A stretch of DNA of 64,000 nt from contig CM043966.1 in the NCBI GenBank assembly GCA_014529385.2, positions 92,446,087 through 92,510,086 on the forward strand. The letters run 5' to 3'. A model generated the notes under the pieces. The model was not told the origin of the DNA and did no database searches. It saw only the letters and a list, made by a program, of their open reading frames with translations. A program made the position numbers and the translations under genes. Of this stretch, positions 47,001 to 58,125 are shown one piece after another (the stretch's first letter is position 1; the number at the start of each line of letters is the position of its first letter). This DNA is from Adiantum capillus-veneris (lineage: Eukaryota > Streptophyta > Polypodiopsida > Polypodiales > Pteridaceae).

Positions 47001-47550
47001 TATTTAGTACATCTCGTAGAGGCGCCTAATATAATCAGAAACAACCTTAGCTTTTGCCCTCTACAAGGATGCGGACCTGGAAAGAACAAGAACTACTGAA
47101 GAAAAGCCACCCCACGTGGCTCAACTACCCAAAGCTGCCAGGCTTGAAGGCAGGTAAGAGAATGAGTGAGCAATACATGGTGAAAACCCTAATGGGCGCC
47201 ATCAAATTGTTCACTGGCTCGTCTGACCTCTCTTTCATTATGCTCAAGAAGATATGTAAAACCCTTCTGGCAGTTTTTGAGATCTTTAAACCTGGACAAC
47301 AGACATCATATTTTTCTTCCAAGATACATATAGATGTGCTTATGAACTATCTGCTCAACCTTCCCATGAGGTGATACATGCCCTCTACCAGCGACTAATG
47401 TTTTTGCCCTCATACCATCTCCAGGCCTTTGAAGAAGCCTTCTACACTGATTTCTTCACCACCATCGATACAGATATATTCGGCCCTACATTACTGGCCC
47501 ATCATACACGGTATGAGTCTGTTTTGAAGATGCGCGAAATCCTCCACTGA
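44099..47550 (+). pseudogene. Y coiled-coil accessory gene (about 1150 codons before decay)
   Basis: From ATG 44099 (MAAAKSPAKKKRM) one frame runs to 45295 with a few nonsense codons (first at 44411). Its N-terminal part has FEVFPTGI, VWEFITTIKENG and VIVITLEVFASALNLSNKG, reminiscent of the plant transposon-associated domain in other retroelements, a likeness I hold loosely. A Pro-rich hinge (45360-45450) leads to a long coiled coil (45700-46560, for example EEQMKELQKELTLEKRQR and EDTKKKLEEAEKANAKLNDL). The C-terminal domain (about 46760-47550) includes WRKSWLTKYPQ and FCPLQGCG. W has a relative at 2950-5465. The product was probably self-associating. Role unknown. Confidence 0.7.
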
Positions 47551-47586
47551 AGAAGCAGTTCTACTGTCATGTCGACGACCTGATCT

Positions 47587-47598
47587 AGGAGGTGGGGA
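47587..47598 (+). other. Y 3' polypurine tract
   Basis: AGGAGGTGGGGA, one base before the LTR start at 47600. This places the coiled-coil gene inside the element rather than in the flank. Confidence 0.85.
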
Positions 47599-47599
47599 T

Positions 47600-48536
47600 T
47601 GTTAGCGGCTGGACACACTCAACGGAGGATGATTGCACGGCGGGATACTAATTTCCTTTGTAATCATTCCTTAATTGAGAAGAAACCGTCATTTCACCTT
47701 TGTAAATAGTGGGGCTTGCAGAAGCTTCCAAATTGTATCCCATTTTTGACATTTAGACTTAGTAAATGGTTAAATTGGAACATTGGGGTTTGAGATTGTA
47801 AGGTATTTATACCACTTTTGACCTTAATGTAAAAAACCCTTTGTCATTTTTGATAAGTTTGTCTATGTGAGTTGAGCGTACTCTTGTGTACGACAGAGAG
47901 TGAGAGTTTATCTTGACGCGACGCACACACTAGTGGTCAGAATCGAGTGCGGATAAGTGCAGCGTGTTGCCCCTGGAGAGAGCTATGCGCCAACACCTAC
48001 ATTGTGCGTGTACGGCCCAGCTGCCTCTCAAGATTGACCCGCAATCTATTTTTGGTGATTCGGTAAGCATATGATGTCTATTTTCGCATTTCAGCATATC
48101 CACTCACTCACAATGAGTAGAGCTACGCATTAGGCATGTTAGTTTCAGAAAACGTCGACCTGTAAATTTCGACCAGACATCCTACGCGATTTTGCACCGA
48201 GTTTTTAGGATTGGGTTTTTGGGTCACGGACCTTAGGGAGAGCAACCTATTGGTGTTAATAGGATTTCCCTCAAGTTCCGTAGCGTTTCAAGAACGTTTG
48301 ATGGGTATTTGGCTCTTGAAAGCGTTGTAGGAAATCTCCTCTTGTGTACTCTTGAAGGCTGTAACTTAGAGATTTGGTAGAGACCTCTATAGGAAGTAGT
48401 CAATAGTTGGTCGAGTGTAGGTTGACACCCTATGCTTGCTTCCAGGCACCTGCGGGTCGAGCTTCATCCTTAGCTAACAAATCTTGCTAGGTGAGTTCTC
48501 GTTGTGCTGACATCCGTCGCGGCGTATCCGCCAACA
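47600..48536 (+). repeat. Y 3' LTR (937 bp), plus orientation
   Basis: Starts TGTTAGCGGCTGG, ends CGTATCCGCCAACA, and is the reverse complement of 58126-59150 along its length. It carries one half of the palindrome (AGACATCCTACGCGA) at 48175-48189. It has one copy of a 93-bp block that is doubled in the other LTR. Confidence 0.92.
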
Positions 48537-48541
48537 TCCAT
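48537..48541. repeat. Y target duplication, first copy (tccat)
   Basis: tccat, the reverse complement of atgga at 59151-59155. The opposite orientation is explained by the inversion. Confidence 0.8.
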
Positions 48542-50822
48542 CTACAAGTTGCAACTTCATTTGTTTTCTTTTGAAGAGCTAGTCTTTTCTAATTCTCTCT
48601 AATTTTCTTAATAGCTATGGCCACTCTAGCCCCGCTATCAAGTATAGCTATGGTTTTTACTCCATGGTATTCTAGAGGCAAGGTGGTGTTTCTTCTTCAC
48701 CATCACAATAATCACCCACCTTGTTTACATGCATAGATTTTGCCTTTGATTTTCCTTGTGGAGTTTTATTCACGTTTTCATTTCCAAGAACATCTGGAGG
48801 AGGGATTTTCGGCCCCATTCTTTCCAAAAATTTTCCCAGCTAGTCCCACACACATGATCTAGTTTGCAAAATTTCTAAAAGAGTGATGGTACATTGTATA
48901 GGAGATGACATCAATTCATGGAGGCTCTTTGTGTCCAATATTTATAGAATTGGATTCCATTGAGAGGGCACAATCTCAATCTCTAATTTTGTCTCATGCT
49001 CCCCTATGAAAGACGATAGCATCTTTAATGTTTTAGGTTTATTCTCTATCGATACTTTTGCCCTACACCACCATATAATGACTATCTCCCCCCCGGATAA
49101 AACTCATTATCCACGTTAATTTCTGGGATAGGCGATGACTTAAAAGTCACACTACCCTCTTTACGGTTTATGATTGTTCCCACAAGGCTTGTGGCCACGA
49201 CTCTTCTACTTCTAGAATAGGCATCATTCTTCATGACTTGGCATCATCATTCATGGTTGCTACTACCCTTGTATCCAATGGTGTTTCATCTTCACCTCTC
49301 ACTATATTGAAAATTTTATTTTCCTAGTGCTTATTTTTCCTTTCCTGTTGAGGTGTCATCACTTCTTGGCTAGGAATGTTGTTATTTTTTGTTGCATTAG
49401 AGCTTGAGTGGTCTCTATGAGCTGTTTACACATTTTCAATATTTTTGTTTCAAATTTTGGATGTGGATACATCAACCATCTTTGTTCTAACGTCTAGTTG
49501 TTATTTAGTCTCGCCTCCTAGGCTTGCAACAGAGAATTTAAGGGCTCAAGTACTTTCTCCACCAAGATTGAACCACCTGATGATAAATTTTGGATGGCTT
49601 CACTCTCTTAACCTTTCCTTTATTTTGTTTTTGGCATTTAACCTGCTCCTTGGTTTATTGTAGCTCTATCTCTAAGGCGTCTTCTTCTTTAGCCTCTTAG
49701 CTTTCATTTTGTGTCTTTTTTCTTTCCAAAATTTCCTTTGAGTCATAACCGTTAAACTCTTGAATTTAGTTTGATTTGGCAGTTTTTGTTTGCCCTCAAC
49801 TGGCATGTTCCTTGCAGCTTCTTGATTGTGAGCTCTAGTCACCACATTGACAAGAATAGCCGTCTCAATTTTAGATCCTCTTGAACAAGGTAAAACTCCA
49901 ATGACATCCATCATCACTTTTCCCTTGTTTTTAAAATTCTTGGGGCATTTTGGAAGTAAATGATCTATCCCAAAACCCTCACAAAACCCAAAAATCTTCG
50001 ATTGCTTGCCCTTGTATGGACAAATTTGTGACCAACGGTTACCTCCACATTCATAGAAAGGACCTTTTGGTTGAGTGGTTTGTTGTGTCCCCACTGGCTG
50101 TCATGTCCTAGGAGGATATCCTTTAGGTTTGTAGTTCTGATTTGATATGGACATGAGTGTATTTTCATCCTTTCTATAATGATTTTTCATTGTCTAAGCA
50201 ATGTATGAAGCTTTTATAGCCTCATCTGAGCTTACCGAAGAAGGATAACCCTCTTTGGCATAGGCTACTCCTTCAGGCTCTCTATCATAGGTTTCCATTG
50301 ACCCTTCATAATAAGAAGTTGGTAGCAACATTTGTCGACTCGTGAGTGCCTCTACATGCTGCATATATCAAATGTTAGCCCTATCACCTTGAGGTAAAGG
50401 AGGTTATTTGACCAACACAAGATGTGGATAATCTCCCCCTTGTGTTGCGTTATTTGGTCCTATTTGGTACCTCGGTGGTGGTGGCAAAGGTTGCACCCTT
50501 GGAGATCCATATTTTCTTTCCCTCATGTAATTTTGGTTGTAGAAACACTCATTCATCTCATGGTTGGTGTACTTCTACTTGATTGCACACCACATCAAAT
50601 CTCTCAATACATTTTTTTCTTAAGGTGGTTGTTGTCGTAGATTCAAATTTTTTCAATAGTTTTGATTCATTCTTATGATCACTTCTGTGACCATTGATCA
50701 ACATTTGGTGTGAATGAAGCAAGAGAAATGTATTTTGTTAAAGATTCACTAGTGGTTAAAGAGGTAGTAATGGTAGTAATATTTTTCTCTTCATATATCT
50801 CTCTGTAAATTTTGCAATTCTC
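48537..50822 (-). pseudogene. Z part 2 (inverted): gag C-terminus and start of protease
   Basis: The minus strand from 50822 gives KIYREIYEE, a degraded gag middle, and a double zinc-knuckle region (YECGGNRWSQICPYKGKQ and FGIDHLLPKCPKN) at about 49940-50080. A basic region follows, then a protease start with ILDSGARVAIAI at about 48618-48645. It ends at 48537 with ATGGA (minus sense). The corresponding parts of Y (53419-54035 and 52485-52610) align block for block. The protease continues at 59151 on the plus strand, beyond Y. Confidence 0.7.
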
Positions 50823-50830
50823 AACTAGAT
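50823..50830. other. right inversion breakpoint
   Basis: Above this point the minus strand is Y RT (ITEHVLRSVV). Below it is Z gag. GTTGTA here and GTGGTA at 35918 are a short near-match at the two ends. Confidence 0.72.
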
Positions 50831-51473
50831 ACAACACTTCTAAGCACATGTTCTGTGATAGGCAAGGGATAATTATCCCTTATTGTGGTTGCGTTCACTT
50901 TTTGGAGGTTCACACACACACGCAGCTTTCCATTCTTTTTGGGGACAACCACAATGGGTGACACCCAATCTGTATGCTCGATTTCATAGATGAATTCAAC
51001 ATCCATCAGCTTGTCAATCTCTTCTTTGATTCGTTAAGCGAATGTGTCATTATATGTGTAAAGGATGATGTTTGCTAGGTTTGGCATCTGATTTCAAAGG
51101 AATTGTATGTTGGCATATCGATGGATCAACTCCATGCAAACACATCTTTATACTTCTTGAGAAGTTGTGTTAGCCTTTCTTCTTCTTCAAGCTCTAAATT
51201 AGTTGCTATATAGACAGGCTGAGGCTCTTCGCCTGGCGCAGCGAGGTCTATCCTTTTTGCATTTTCCGGCCCATCATAAGATTCCTGGTTTATTCTTTCT
51301 CTTATTGGTGGTATCATTATGATTTTTCTGTCTTGGATGGTGAATTTTTTATAGTGGGATGGTACATTCATGTTTTGTTTTTCTGAATCCTCCTTACCAT
51401 CACTTTCTCCCTCAGTAGTCCATACCTCTCGTAACGACCATTTTAGTTCTTGGTATTTCTTTTTACACTCCAT
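50829..51473 (-). pseudogene. Y RT (first part) and linker
   Basis: The linker has PVYIATNLELEEEERLTQLL and KKYKDVFAWS, the usual run-up to gypsy RT. RT itself starts near 51060 and is open as IEHTDWVSPIVVVPKKNGK, LRVCVNLQKVNATTIRDNYP and LPITEHVLRSVV, up to the breakpoint. Asn replaces Asp in the VCVDY-type motif (VCVNL), which is not one of the catalytic Asp pair. Several frameshifts lie between the linker and protease. Confidence 0.85.
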
Positions 51474-51700
51474 TTTGGTCCACTGTGGATCTTTTGTCTT
51501 TTCTTGTTTTGATTGTTCAGATTTTCTTGATTTTGTTTCTGTTTTAGTCTTCAGTCCTTTGTTTTATTTCCTCATGTGTCCTTTCCCTTCGAACTCTTGA
51601 GAATCTTCCTTATATTTGGTCTTTTACACAATCCTCTGCCGTGACAAGCATTAGATAGTGAGTTTTATCTTTTATCCTGGACATCAGGTTCTCTCTAATT

Positions 51701-53397
51701 TTATTTTATTTTTCTTTTTTTCCTATAGTGTTCCTGACGTCTAGAGTGTTGATTTGCAAAATCATAAAATCTGATATCTGCAGTTGTTTCCCTACTCTCG
51801 CTCAAGCTGTCTAAACACTCGTTATCTGCATCGTGACTTAGTTCCAGATGCTCAGAGGAGTCATAAAACTCTTCTTGTTTTGGTGTGTCTACATACTCAT
51901 CTCCTCCTGGTATAAGGTTTACCATGTAATAGTGTAGCACATCATAGCCATCCTTATCGCAAAATTTTGTAGTTGGGCTATTTGTAATGGTACAGACATC
52001 CAATGTTGCTAGTATGTGTGTTCCCATTCCAGAGGTTCTAAGGCATCTTCGGAAAAAGATTCCGAAATGTAATCCTTGTCCTCAATAGCTCTTTCTAAGA
52101 TGCATTCCTCTCTTTTTAAGCTCCCACAATGTGAAGCTCCGCACATCCATAGCTCTTTTTTCTGTCCTAACCATGCTGGGAGTTCGGACCGTGCCAATGT
52201 AGCTGAATCAAACTCTTCCACTGGTGTCTGGTTCACATCCTTGTAGCTATGGTCTTTTAGGTATATTTTGGTTGTAGTCTCCCCACGTCTGAGGTATATG
52301 TGGTCGTAACCCCAATCCTGGACCATCTTTAATTGTCTCATGAATGGTCTTCCCAAGATGATCTCGTAATTGTTCTTTTTGTCAAAATCAACTATTGCAA
52401 ATGTATGCTCATACTTGATTCCACAAGAGGTGACAATTACTTTTTCTAAAAGTCCTAGAGGATTTCCATGAACCCATCTGACAGTTGCATTTCATTCTGG
52501 TAGCTCTCAAAGCCGGTTTTCCCCATTTTTTCCAGATTTCTTTGGTGGCGATAGCGACTCCCGCTCCACTGTTAAGAATAGCTTTGGAAACTACTCCCTG
52601 GAATTCTACTGGTAGTGTGGTATTTCTATCTTCTCCCTCACAATATTCTCCAATATTTTTAAAAGGTACTGGCCTAGTGTTTAGTTGAGGCTTGTCCAAT
52701 TCTCTGATCCCTTCTTGAAGCTTCCAGGTAGGGTCTTTTACTCCAAATTTTTCTAAGCATTTGCCTACGGTGCTCCACATGTTTGGTCGTAACCTCAGGA
52801 GTTCAACTAACGTGATTGTGAATGCCACAGGTGTGGACAATAACTCAATCAACCCTTGTGAATCCATTACTCTGTTAGGAGAAAGTCGTTAAGATGGGAT
52901 TGCTCTCACCTCAGACTTAGCTTCATACTCCCCTAGGTAGGAGGGTAGAGTTTTTAGCGAGTCTGGTTGGTTGTGCCTCGAACTAATTGAACCTGGTCCC
53001 CCCCTTGTGAATGCATATCAAAGTTCATGTGTGATCTTGCCTCAAACTCTTCAATGGGAGGTAAGATCTCATTTTTCTCCTTTCTAGTGCTATTTATTTG
53101 GTGGTTCACCCTGTTAGCTTCATTTGCTTCCCGGATTTGCTTCCACGGGTCATCTAGACTGTTACAATCCTTACCCATTTCTACCAATGTTTTAGGCTGG
53201 AAACCATCAATTGTCTCATCTGTTGTATTTGGCACTATGATAGGTTCTCTCCTAGACTCAGCGGCAGTCGTAAGTCTCTCCTTCGTGTCTACTTGTTTCT
53301 CTAGAGTTGGTTTGATAGGGGTTGGAGCTGGTACCTCGTACCAACTTGCAGGTTTATGAAGCGGATTTTCTATCAAGGATTGGGCTACTTCAATCAT
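51701..53397 (-). pseudogene. Y protease region
   Basis: Open stretches in three frames: 52954-53397 (linker), 52409-52867 (protease N-terminal half), 52009-52356 (second half with IILGRPF just upstream and MRQLKMVQDWGYDHIYLR) and 51701-52027 (acidic spacer before RT). The active-site motif reads AILNSGAGVAIAT, with Asn (52571-52573, AAC) in place of the catalytic Asp, although Z keeps Asp at the same place. A frameshift follows near 52490. The retropepsin would cleave the Gag-Pol polyprotein. This copy would be inactive even without the frameshift. Confidence 0.8.
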
Positions 53398-53418
53398 CTT
53401 TCAACACATTTCCAACCT

Positions 53419-56250
53419 CTATTTTTCTATTTTTGCATATGGATAAGTCGTCCATCTTTGCTCTTGGTTTTGGTTGTTTTTGAGTCTGGCTTCGTATGCT
53501 TTTGAAAGTGCGTCCAGCTGCTCATTTACTTTTTCTACCAGAACTGGTCCTCTTGATCCTGAACTTCGGGGTTCCTTTACTTCCTTGGGCCCTATTGTTG
53601 CCGCAGTGTGTGAGCTTAAACTAGTTAGATCCTCTAAATGCTCCAATCTATCCTTAGTGTGTTTCAGCTCCTCAGCTCGAGCCGTTTTCTCTCGTTCCTT
53701 CCTGGCTTTCATACAAGCCTTTCTAGCTTTCCAAGTGCTTCTCTGATTTTTCATTTCTGCACTTAGGGCATCGGTCTTTGGCTCTTCAATTATGGGTAGG
53801 AAGGAACGAGAGAAAATGGTTTGGCTCTCGTGTCACTGCCTGAATAGGTATTACTGTCTCGTTTTCTGACCCTCCACGAAGGCACTGCTTCCAGCATGTT
53901 CAAAGTAGTTTTTTCTCCTTTGCTCGGGTTCTTAGGGCAATCAAGAATCAAGTGAGTAATTCCACACTCGGTGCAATATGCTCCCTTAGCCAATGATCTC
54001 TGCCACACTTGTAGCAGGGTCCCTTAGGCTGTTGAGGTGCTCCTTGAGCTCCTCTCTGTTGGTACGCATGTCTCTACCCGCCCATGCCTCCATTGGCTAT
54101 GAAAAAAGGTGTTCGTTCATCCAAGTTGTATCTTCCTTCTCCTGCTGCCTGTGCAGCTGTTGGTGGTCTTGTACTTCTAATCATGCTCCAAGGTTCTGGC
54201 GTTGGGGGCTCTTCCGGTGGATAATAGACATCATTTGCTACATATCCATTGGAATCTTCGTAATATGCATGCATAGGTACCAAAGCCTTCTCTTATGGTT
54301 CGCTTATCCACAAGATGCTCCTGGCTTACAGGTACTTCTCCTTTCGATGTTGTCTTAGCGGACTTGCTTTCACTTTGTTGTGAGGATGAATCGTCATCAA
54401 GATCCTTGAATTCACCCTCCTTGTAGACCGCACAATTGTCTACAAGGTAAAGAGCCTCCTTAGTTAACTCATTAAACGTCGTGCTCCTCTTCATATGTAA
54501 GTCCTTCTGGAGATCTGTGTTCCTCAGTCCTTGAATAAATATAAGCATAAGTCTGGACTGGGTTGGCTATTCTTCCATAGGGTAGAACTTCACATATCTT
54601 TTTAGTCGTAGGGCTGCTTTTTGCACAGATTCCCCTTCTTTCTATTTGAATTTATGGATTTGTGAGACTATATTATGAGCTATCCCCCTTTGTGAGAATT
54701 CCTCAATAAACTCGTCAAAACCCTCCTCCATAGACTCGAAATCTCTACGCTCCACAGAGTCAAACCAAGTAGCGGCATCCTCTTCTAGGGTAAGTCCAAA
54801 CCCTACAAATTGAGTAGGGAAGTCCAAAACTTATTCAGCTCTAATTACACGCACAAAGGCTTCTACATGATCCCTAGGATCTCTGTTTCCCGTGTATTTC
54901 TTGTTTATCCATTTTTGCACCTGAGAAGGTCTAATTCTACGATGGTCTACAAATCTCATCATTGGTTCTCCTCGTCCTACTCGATATACCTCCTCTGGCC
55001 TTCGGTAGTGGGAGGGTTCCTCTCCTAGAGGTGCCCCTAAGCCATAATTTCTGATGGTTCTTGCAAGAGGTGGTTCATCTCTTCTAGCTCGTTCTATGGG
55101 TTGTCTTCCGGGCTCTATCGACTCTTGAGTTTTTTATTTACTCTCGCCTTGATACTGTGAATAGAGTGGTGGTTATTGTAAATCTCTTAGCCCTCGTGCG
55201 GCTGGATAACCATCTCTGTTTCGGTCTTGTTCTAATGTCGCACTTTGTTAAATCCATGCATGCAATGATGGTTGGGTTGCTTGTTGGTTCTGGTAGTTGA
55301 ACGTCTGTTGTCCCTAGTTAGAATGTGATGTTGCGTCGTACTCTTCTGAAAATGGATTTTGATGACTTGCTAGGGATATAGGTGGACCTTCGTACTTCTT
55401 CAGGGGCATATGTTGATGTTTCTGGAACTGTTGCCTTTTCTACCTACTCTGGGAGAATTCGTTTGTATTCTCGTCCGTACCTGTCAACAAAAATGATATC
55501 CTTCTCCATAGCAATTTCATAAGAGAATAAGTAAAGAACCTTGTCTTTGCTTAATTCATTTGGGTAGGGTTCTTTGCATCAAAAATAAGAGACTACTCCC
55601 TCGCTCTCATGCTTTTAAATTCCCACATTCTCATTATAGGTAGAGACCCTGGTTGTTTTTTTATCATACATAAAAAGAGCTCGAGGTCGATCAATTTTTG
55701 GAGGCGGCTCTTAAGCCTTTGAGACAAGTTTTCCTTTTGCCACATTATCTCCATAACTATTGTAATCCTCGGGGTTACTAACTATCAGATAGTGGTTCCC
55801 CTTCTCGTCTCGGAATCTATCTCCATCATCATAGACTCGAATTATCTCCAGTCTCTGAGAAGGTCTTTCCTCTATACAAATACACTTGCGTCCCCGATAG
55901 TCAGAATAAACTAGGGCTCCCCTAGAGTTTGTTCCTTCTAAGAAGATTATAGTGAACTTGGCATCGTTCAAAGGGTTTTGGGAGGTACTTCCTCCTAGCA
56001 TTGGTCCTTCACTGGAGAAATCTCCTGGCTGTTGACTACCCATCATGAAGAAGGACTTATTTTATGAAGTGTCAATATCACTACCCTCCTCAATGATCGG
56101 GGCTAATGGATCTAGCCTTGCCTGGGTTACACTTTCTTCAGTGGATACTAAGCTACCCTGATCACCTACCACTTTTTTGTCTCTAGGAATGTGTCTTCCT
56201 GATATTAAATTCATCAACTTAGCAATGCAATTTATCACAAATCCAACCAC
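53419..56250 (-). pseudogene. Y gag
   Basis: A frame opens at 56250 (MVGFVINCIAKL), meets TAA at 56062-56064 and restarts at MMGSQQPGD (56046). The N-terminal block has GALVYSDYRG, CICIEERPSQR and FRDEKGNHYLIVSNP and matches Z at 35100-35330. The Retrotrans_gag domain at about 54230-54930 shows LTLEEDAATWFDSV, FIEEFSQRG and IFIQGLRNTDLQK. Two zinc knuckles stand at about 53945-54030 (CYKCGRDHW and CTECGITHLILDC), the first cut short by a frameshift. A basic, coiled-coil-like stretch (53560-53754) closes it. Stops and shifts make it non-functional. Confidence 0.78.
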
Positions 56251-58106
56251 TCACCTGGCAAGGGATCAGTTTCCGCACAACTTCTTGCCTTTCCGCACAA
56301 CTTCAGTCTAGAGGTAAAGTCTTAATTCCGTCTTTGCTCCGTCAAAAGGTCAAACAAGGTCCAATTTCACTTGCGAAAGAAGTTTTGGAACTCTTAAGTC
56401 AATTGGAACATCACTCTATGTCCACAGTCAGATTTTGACTTCAATAAGACCCTGTAGACATCCTACGTGTAGCATGTCTGCCTACTCTATTTTGGCTGAA
56501 ATTTGCACTATAGATTCCCCTTGATGTGCTGAGTCCACAGCTGTTCTCACTTTTTGATTTGGACACCTATAAGCTAGTCAATTGATCAGAAATCTGTTCC
56601 AGCAACCTGATGTTGATCTGATATTTCACCAGTCAAATCAACTCCAATTTGGACCAAAATTGACTAGGAGGCTTGCCTAAGGCTATACAACACCCTCCTA
56701 TACCCACAGTCAGATTTTGACTTCAATATCATGCCTTAGACATACTACACGTAGCATGTCTAACTGCTCAAAATTGCTCCAAATTCAAACCACAGACTCC
56801 TCTTAAGGTGCTGATCACTCTCGTATGCTCACAGTTGGATTTGGAGTGCTAAATCATTGTAAACACATCATATGCGTAGGATTTCTAAGTGCTCTGTTTG
56901 ACTCCAAACTTGAGCCATAGCTTCACCTTGATGTCAGCAACCCAATGCTATGCTTAGATTTTAGTTTGGATTTCAAAAGACCCCAAATTTAGCTATTCTA
57001 GCCTTTTTCAGTCAAAAATGCTAAAGTCTGCTTAAAACCCAATTTTCTCACCCAATTGAGATGAAACCTTTCTCATGCACTCAATAAATCATGTAGATCA
57101 TGCTCCTGAAGACATCCTATGGTTTTGGTCTTAAAATAATGCCTTGGCACAATTTGGGTAAGATATCTGGTAATTTTTGTCTTTTGGCCTTATCCTGTCA
57201 AGATATGGTCAAGTTCCCCCTTCCAAGTTAATATAGGGAAATTGCTACCTTCTAAACACACTTGTCAACTCAGATTTTCAAAATTCTCACCAGGACACCC
57301 TGTAGACATCCTACATGTAGGATGTCTACTGCTCCTTTTCTCAGACTAAAGTGCTACTTTGCCTTCCCTATGCTCTCAGCAAGTGCCAATATGCCTTACA
57401 AGTGCAAAAATATACAAATTTATCTCAATTTAAACCTTTTTTGAACTTTTACGTTTTCTGAGTCCGCCTTTTAGCTTTTGGGCAATCCAATAAGGGAAAA
57501 ACACTCAAGTCTATATGTTACTAGGGTGAAACCCACCCTTTGAATACGCAGGTGACCTCAGTTTCCCCAAATTCCCTGCCAAAAACCCCCTGGGGACATG
57601 CTACACGTAGGATGTCTACTGTCTTAAAATTTAATTTTTTTCTGACAGAAGTACTCCCCATGCTCAGCAGCTCTCTTAGAAATACTCACAGAAACTTTTG
57701 AACTTCAATTCAGCTTCTAAACACTCTTTTCCGTCTTTTATAGCTCTTTGATGAGCCTAACAGCAAATATAACATGCATGAAGTGCTCCAAATCATAAAT
57801 CATGATGTCCTACTTACCCTACTTATACACATCATGTGAGATGGTGATTTTGGTGTCTCGGTTGCTTCCTGGCCTCCCCGAACTCTCAAGCTATCCTTTC
57901 ACCACCTCTACCACTCCAACTCCTACTCTCCTACCTAATACTACCTAAGTCGAAGGATCTAGGGTAGACACTCGCTCCCTAGACTCCTCCTAAGACCTAG
58001 AGAGTCCCCCACCCTCTGATCCTTTCTAAATGTAAAATAAGACTCTGGCAAGCCAGAGAATCCCTATCCTCAAGGATTAGTCTCGGTCACCTACCTAGGG
58101 TTTTCA
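56251..58106 (-). other. Y leader
   Basis: About 1.85 kb between primer site and gag, non-coding, unusually long for gypsy. It carries the second palindrome array (56456-57617) in diverged tandem repeats. Small frames such as 57262-57444 cross the repeats and are not genes. Confidence 0.75.
56456..57617 (-). repeat. palindrome array of Y, leader copy
   Basis: Copies of the same 24-nt palindrome at 56456-56479, 56738-56761, 57304-57327 and 57594-57617, plus weak copies near 56861 and 57109. The one at 57304 is perfect and extends to 28 bases (57302-57329). The first two are 282 bases apart and the last two 290, as in the spacer array. Neighbouring sequence on the element's sense strand (AGGATGTCT-n-CAGGGTC-n-TATTGA) is shared with the spacer copy at 43638. 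Confidence 0.85.
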
Positions 58107-58124
58107 TCCCTGGCAGCGGCGCCA
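58107..58124 (-). other. Y primer binding site (TGGCGCCGCTGCCAGGGA)
   Basis: One base inside the LTR at 58126. Same class as the N site at 15346-15363 (one mismatch in 18). Confidence 0.85.
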
Positions 58125-58125
58125 A

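Larger units (their letters stand above)
35917..48536 (+). mobile_element. Y, 3' half (inverted segment): RT to 3' LTR
   Basis: The plus strand carries, in order, RT remainder, RNase H, integrase with doubled zinc module, a nested DNA transposon, a retropepsin/W(V/I)PK gene, a polypurine tract, a palindrome array, a coiled-coil gene, a polypurine tract and an LTR. It joins the Y 5' half (50829-59150, minus) when the 35909-50829 inversion is undone. Evidence is the exact RT split, the matching LTRs and the inverted target duplications. Confidence 0.75.
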
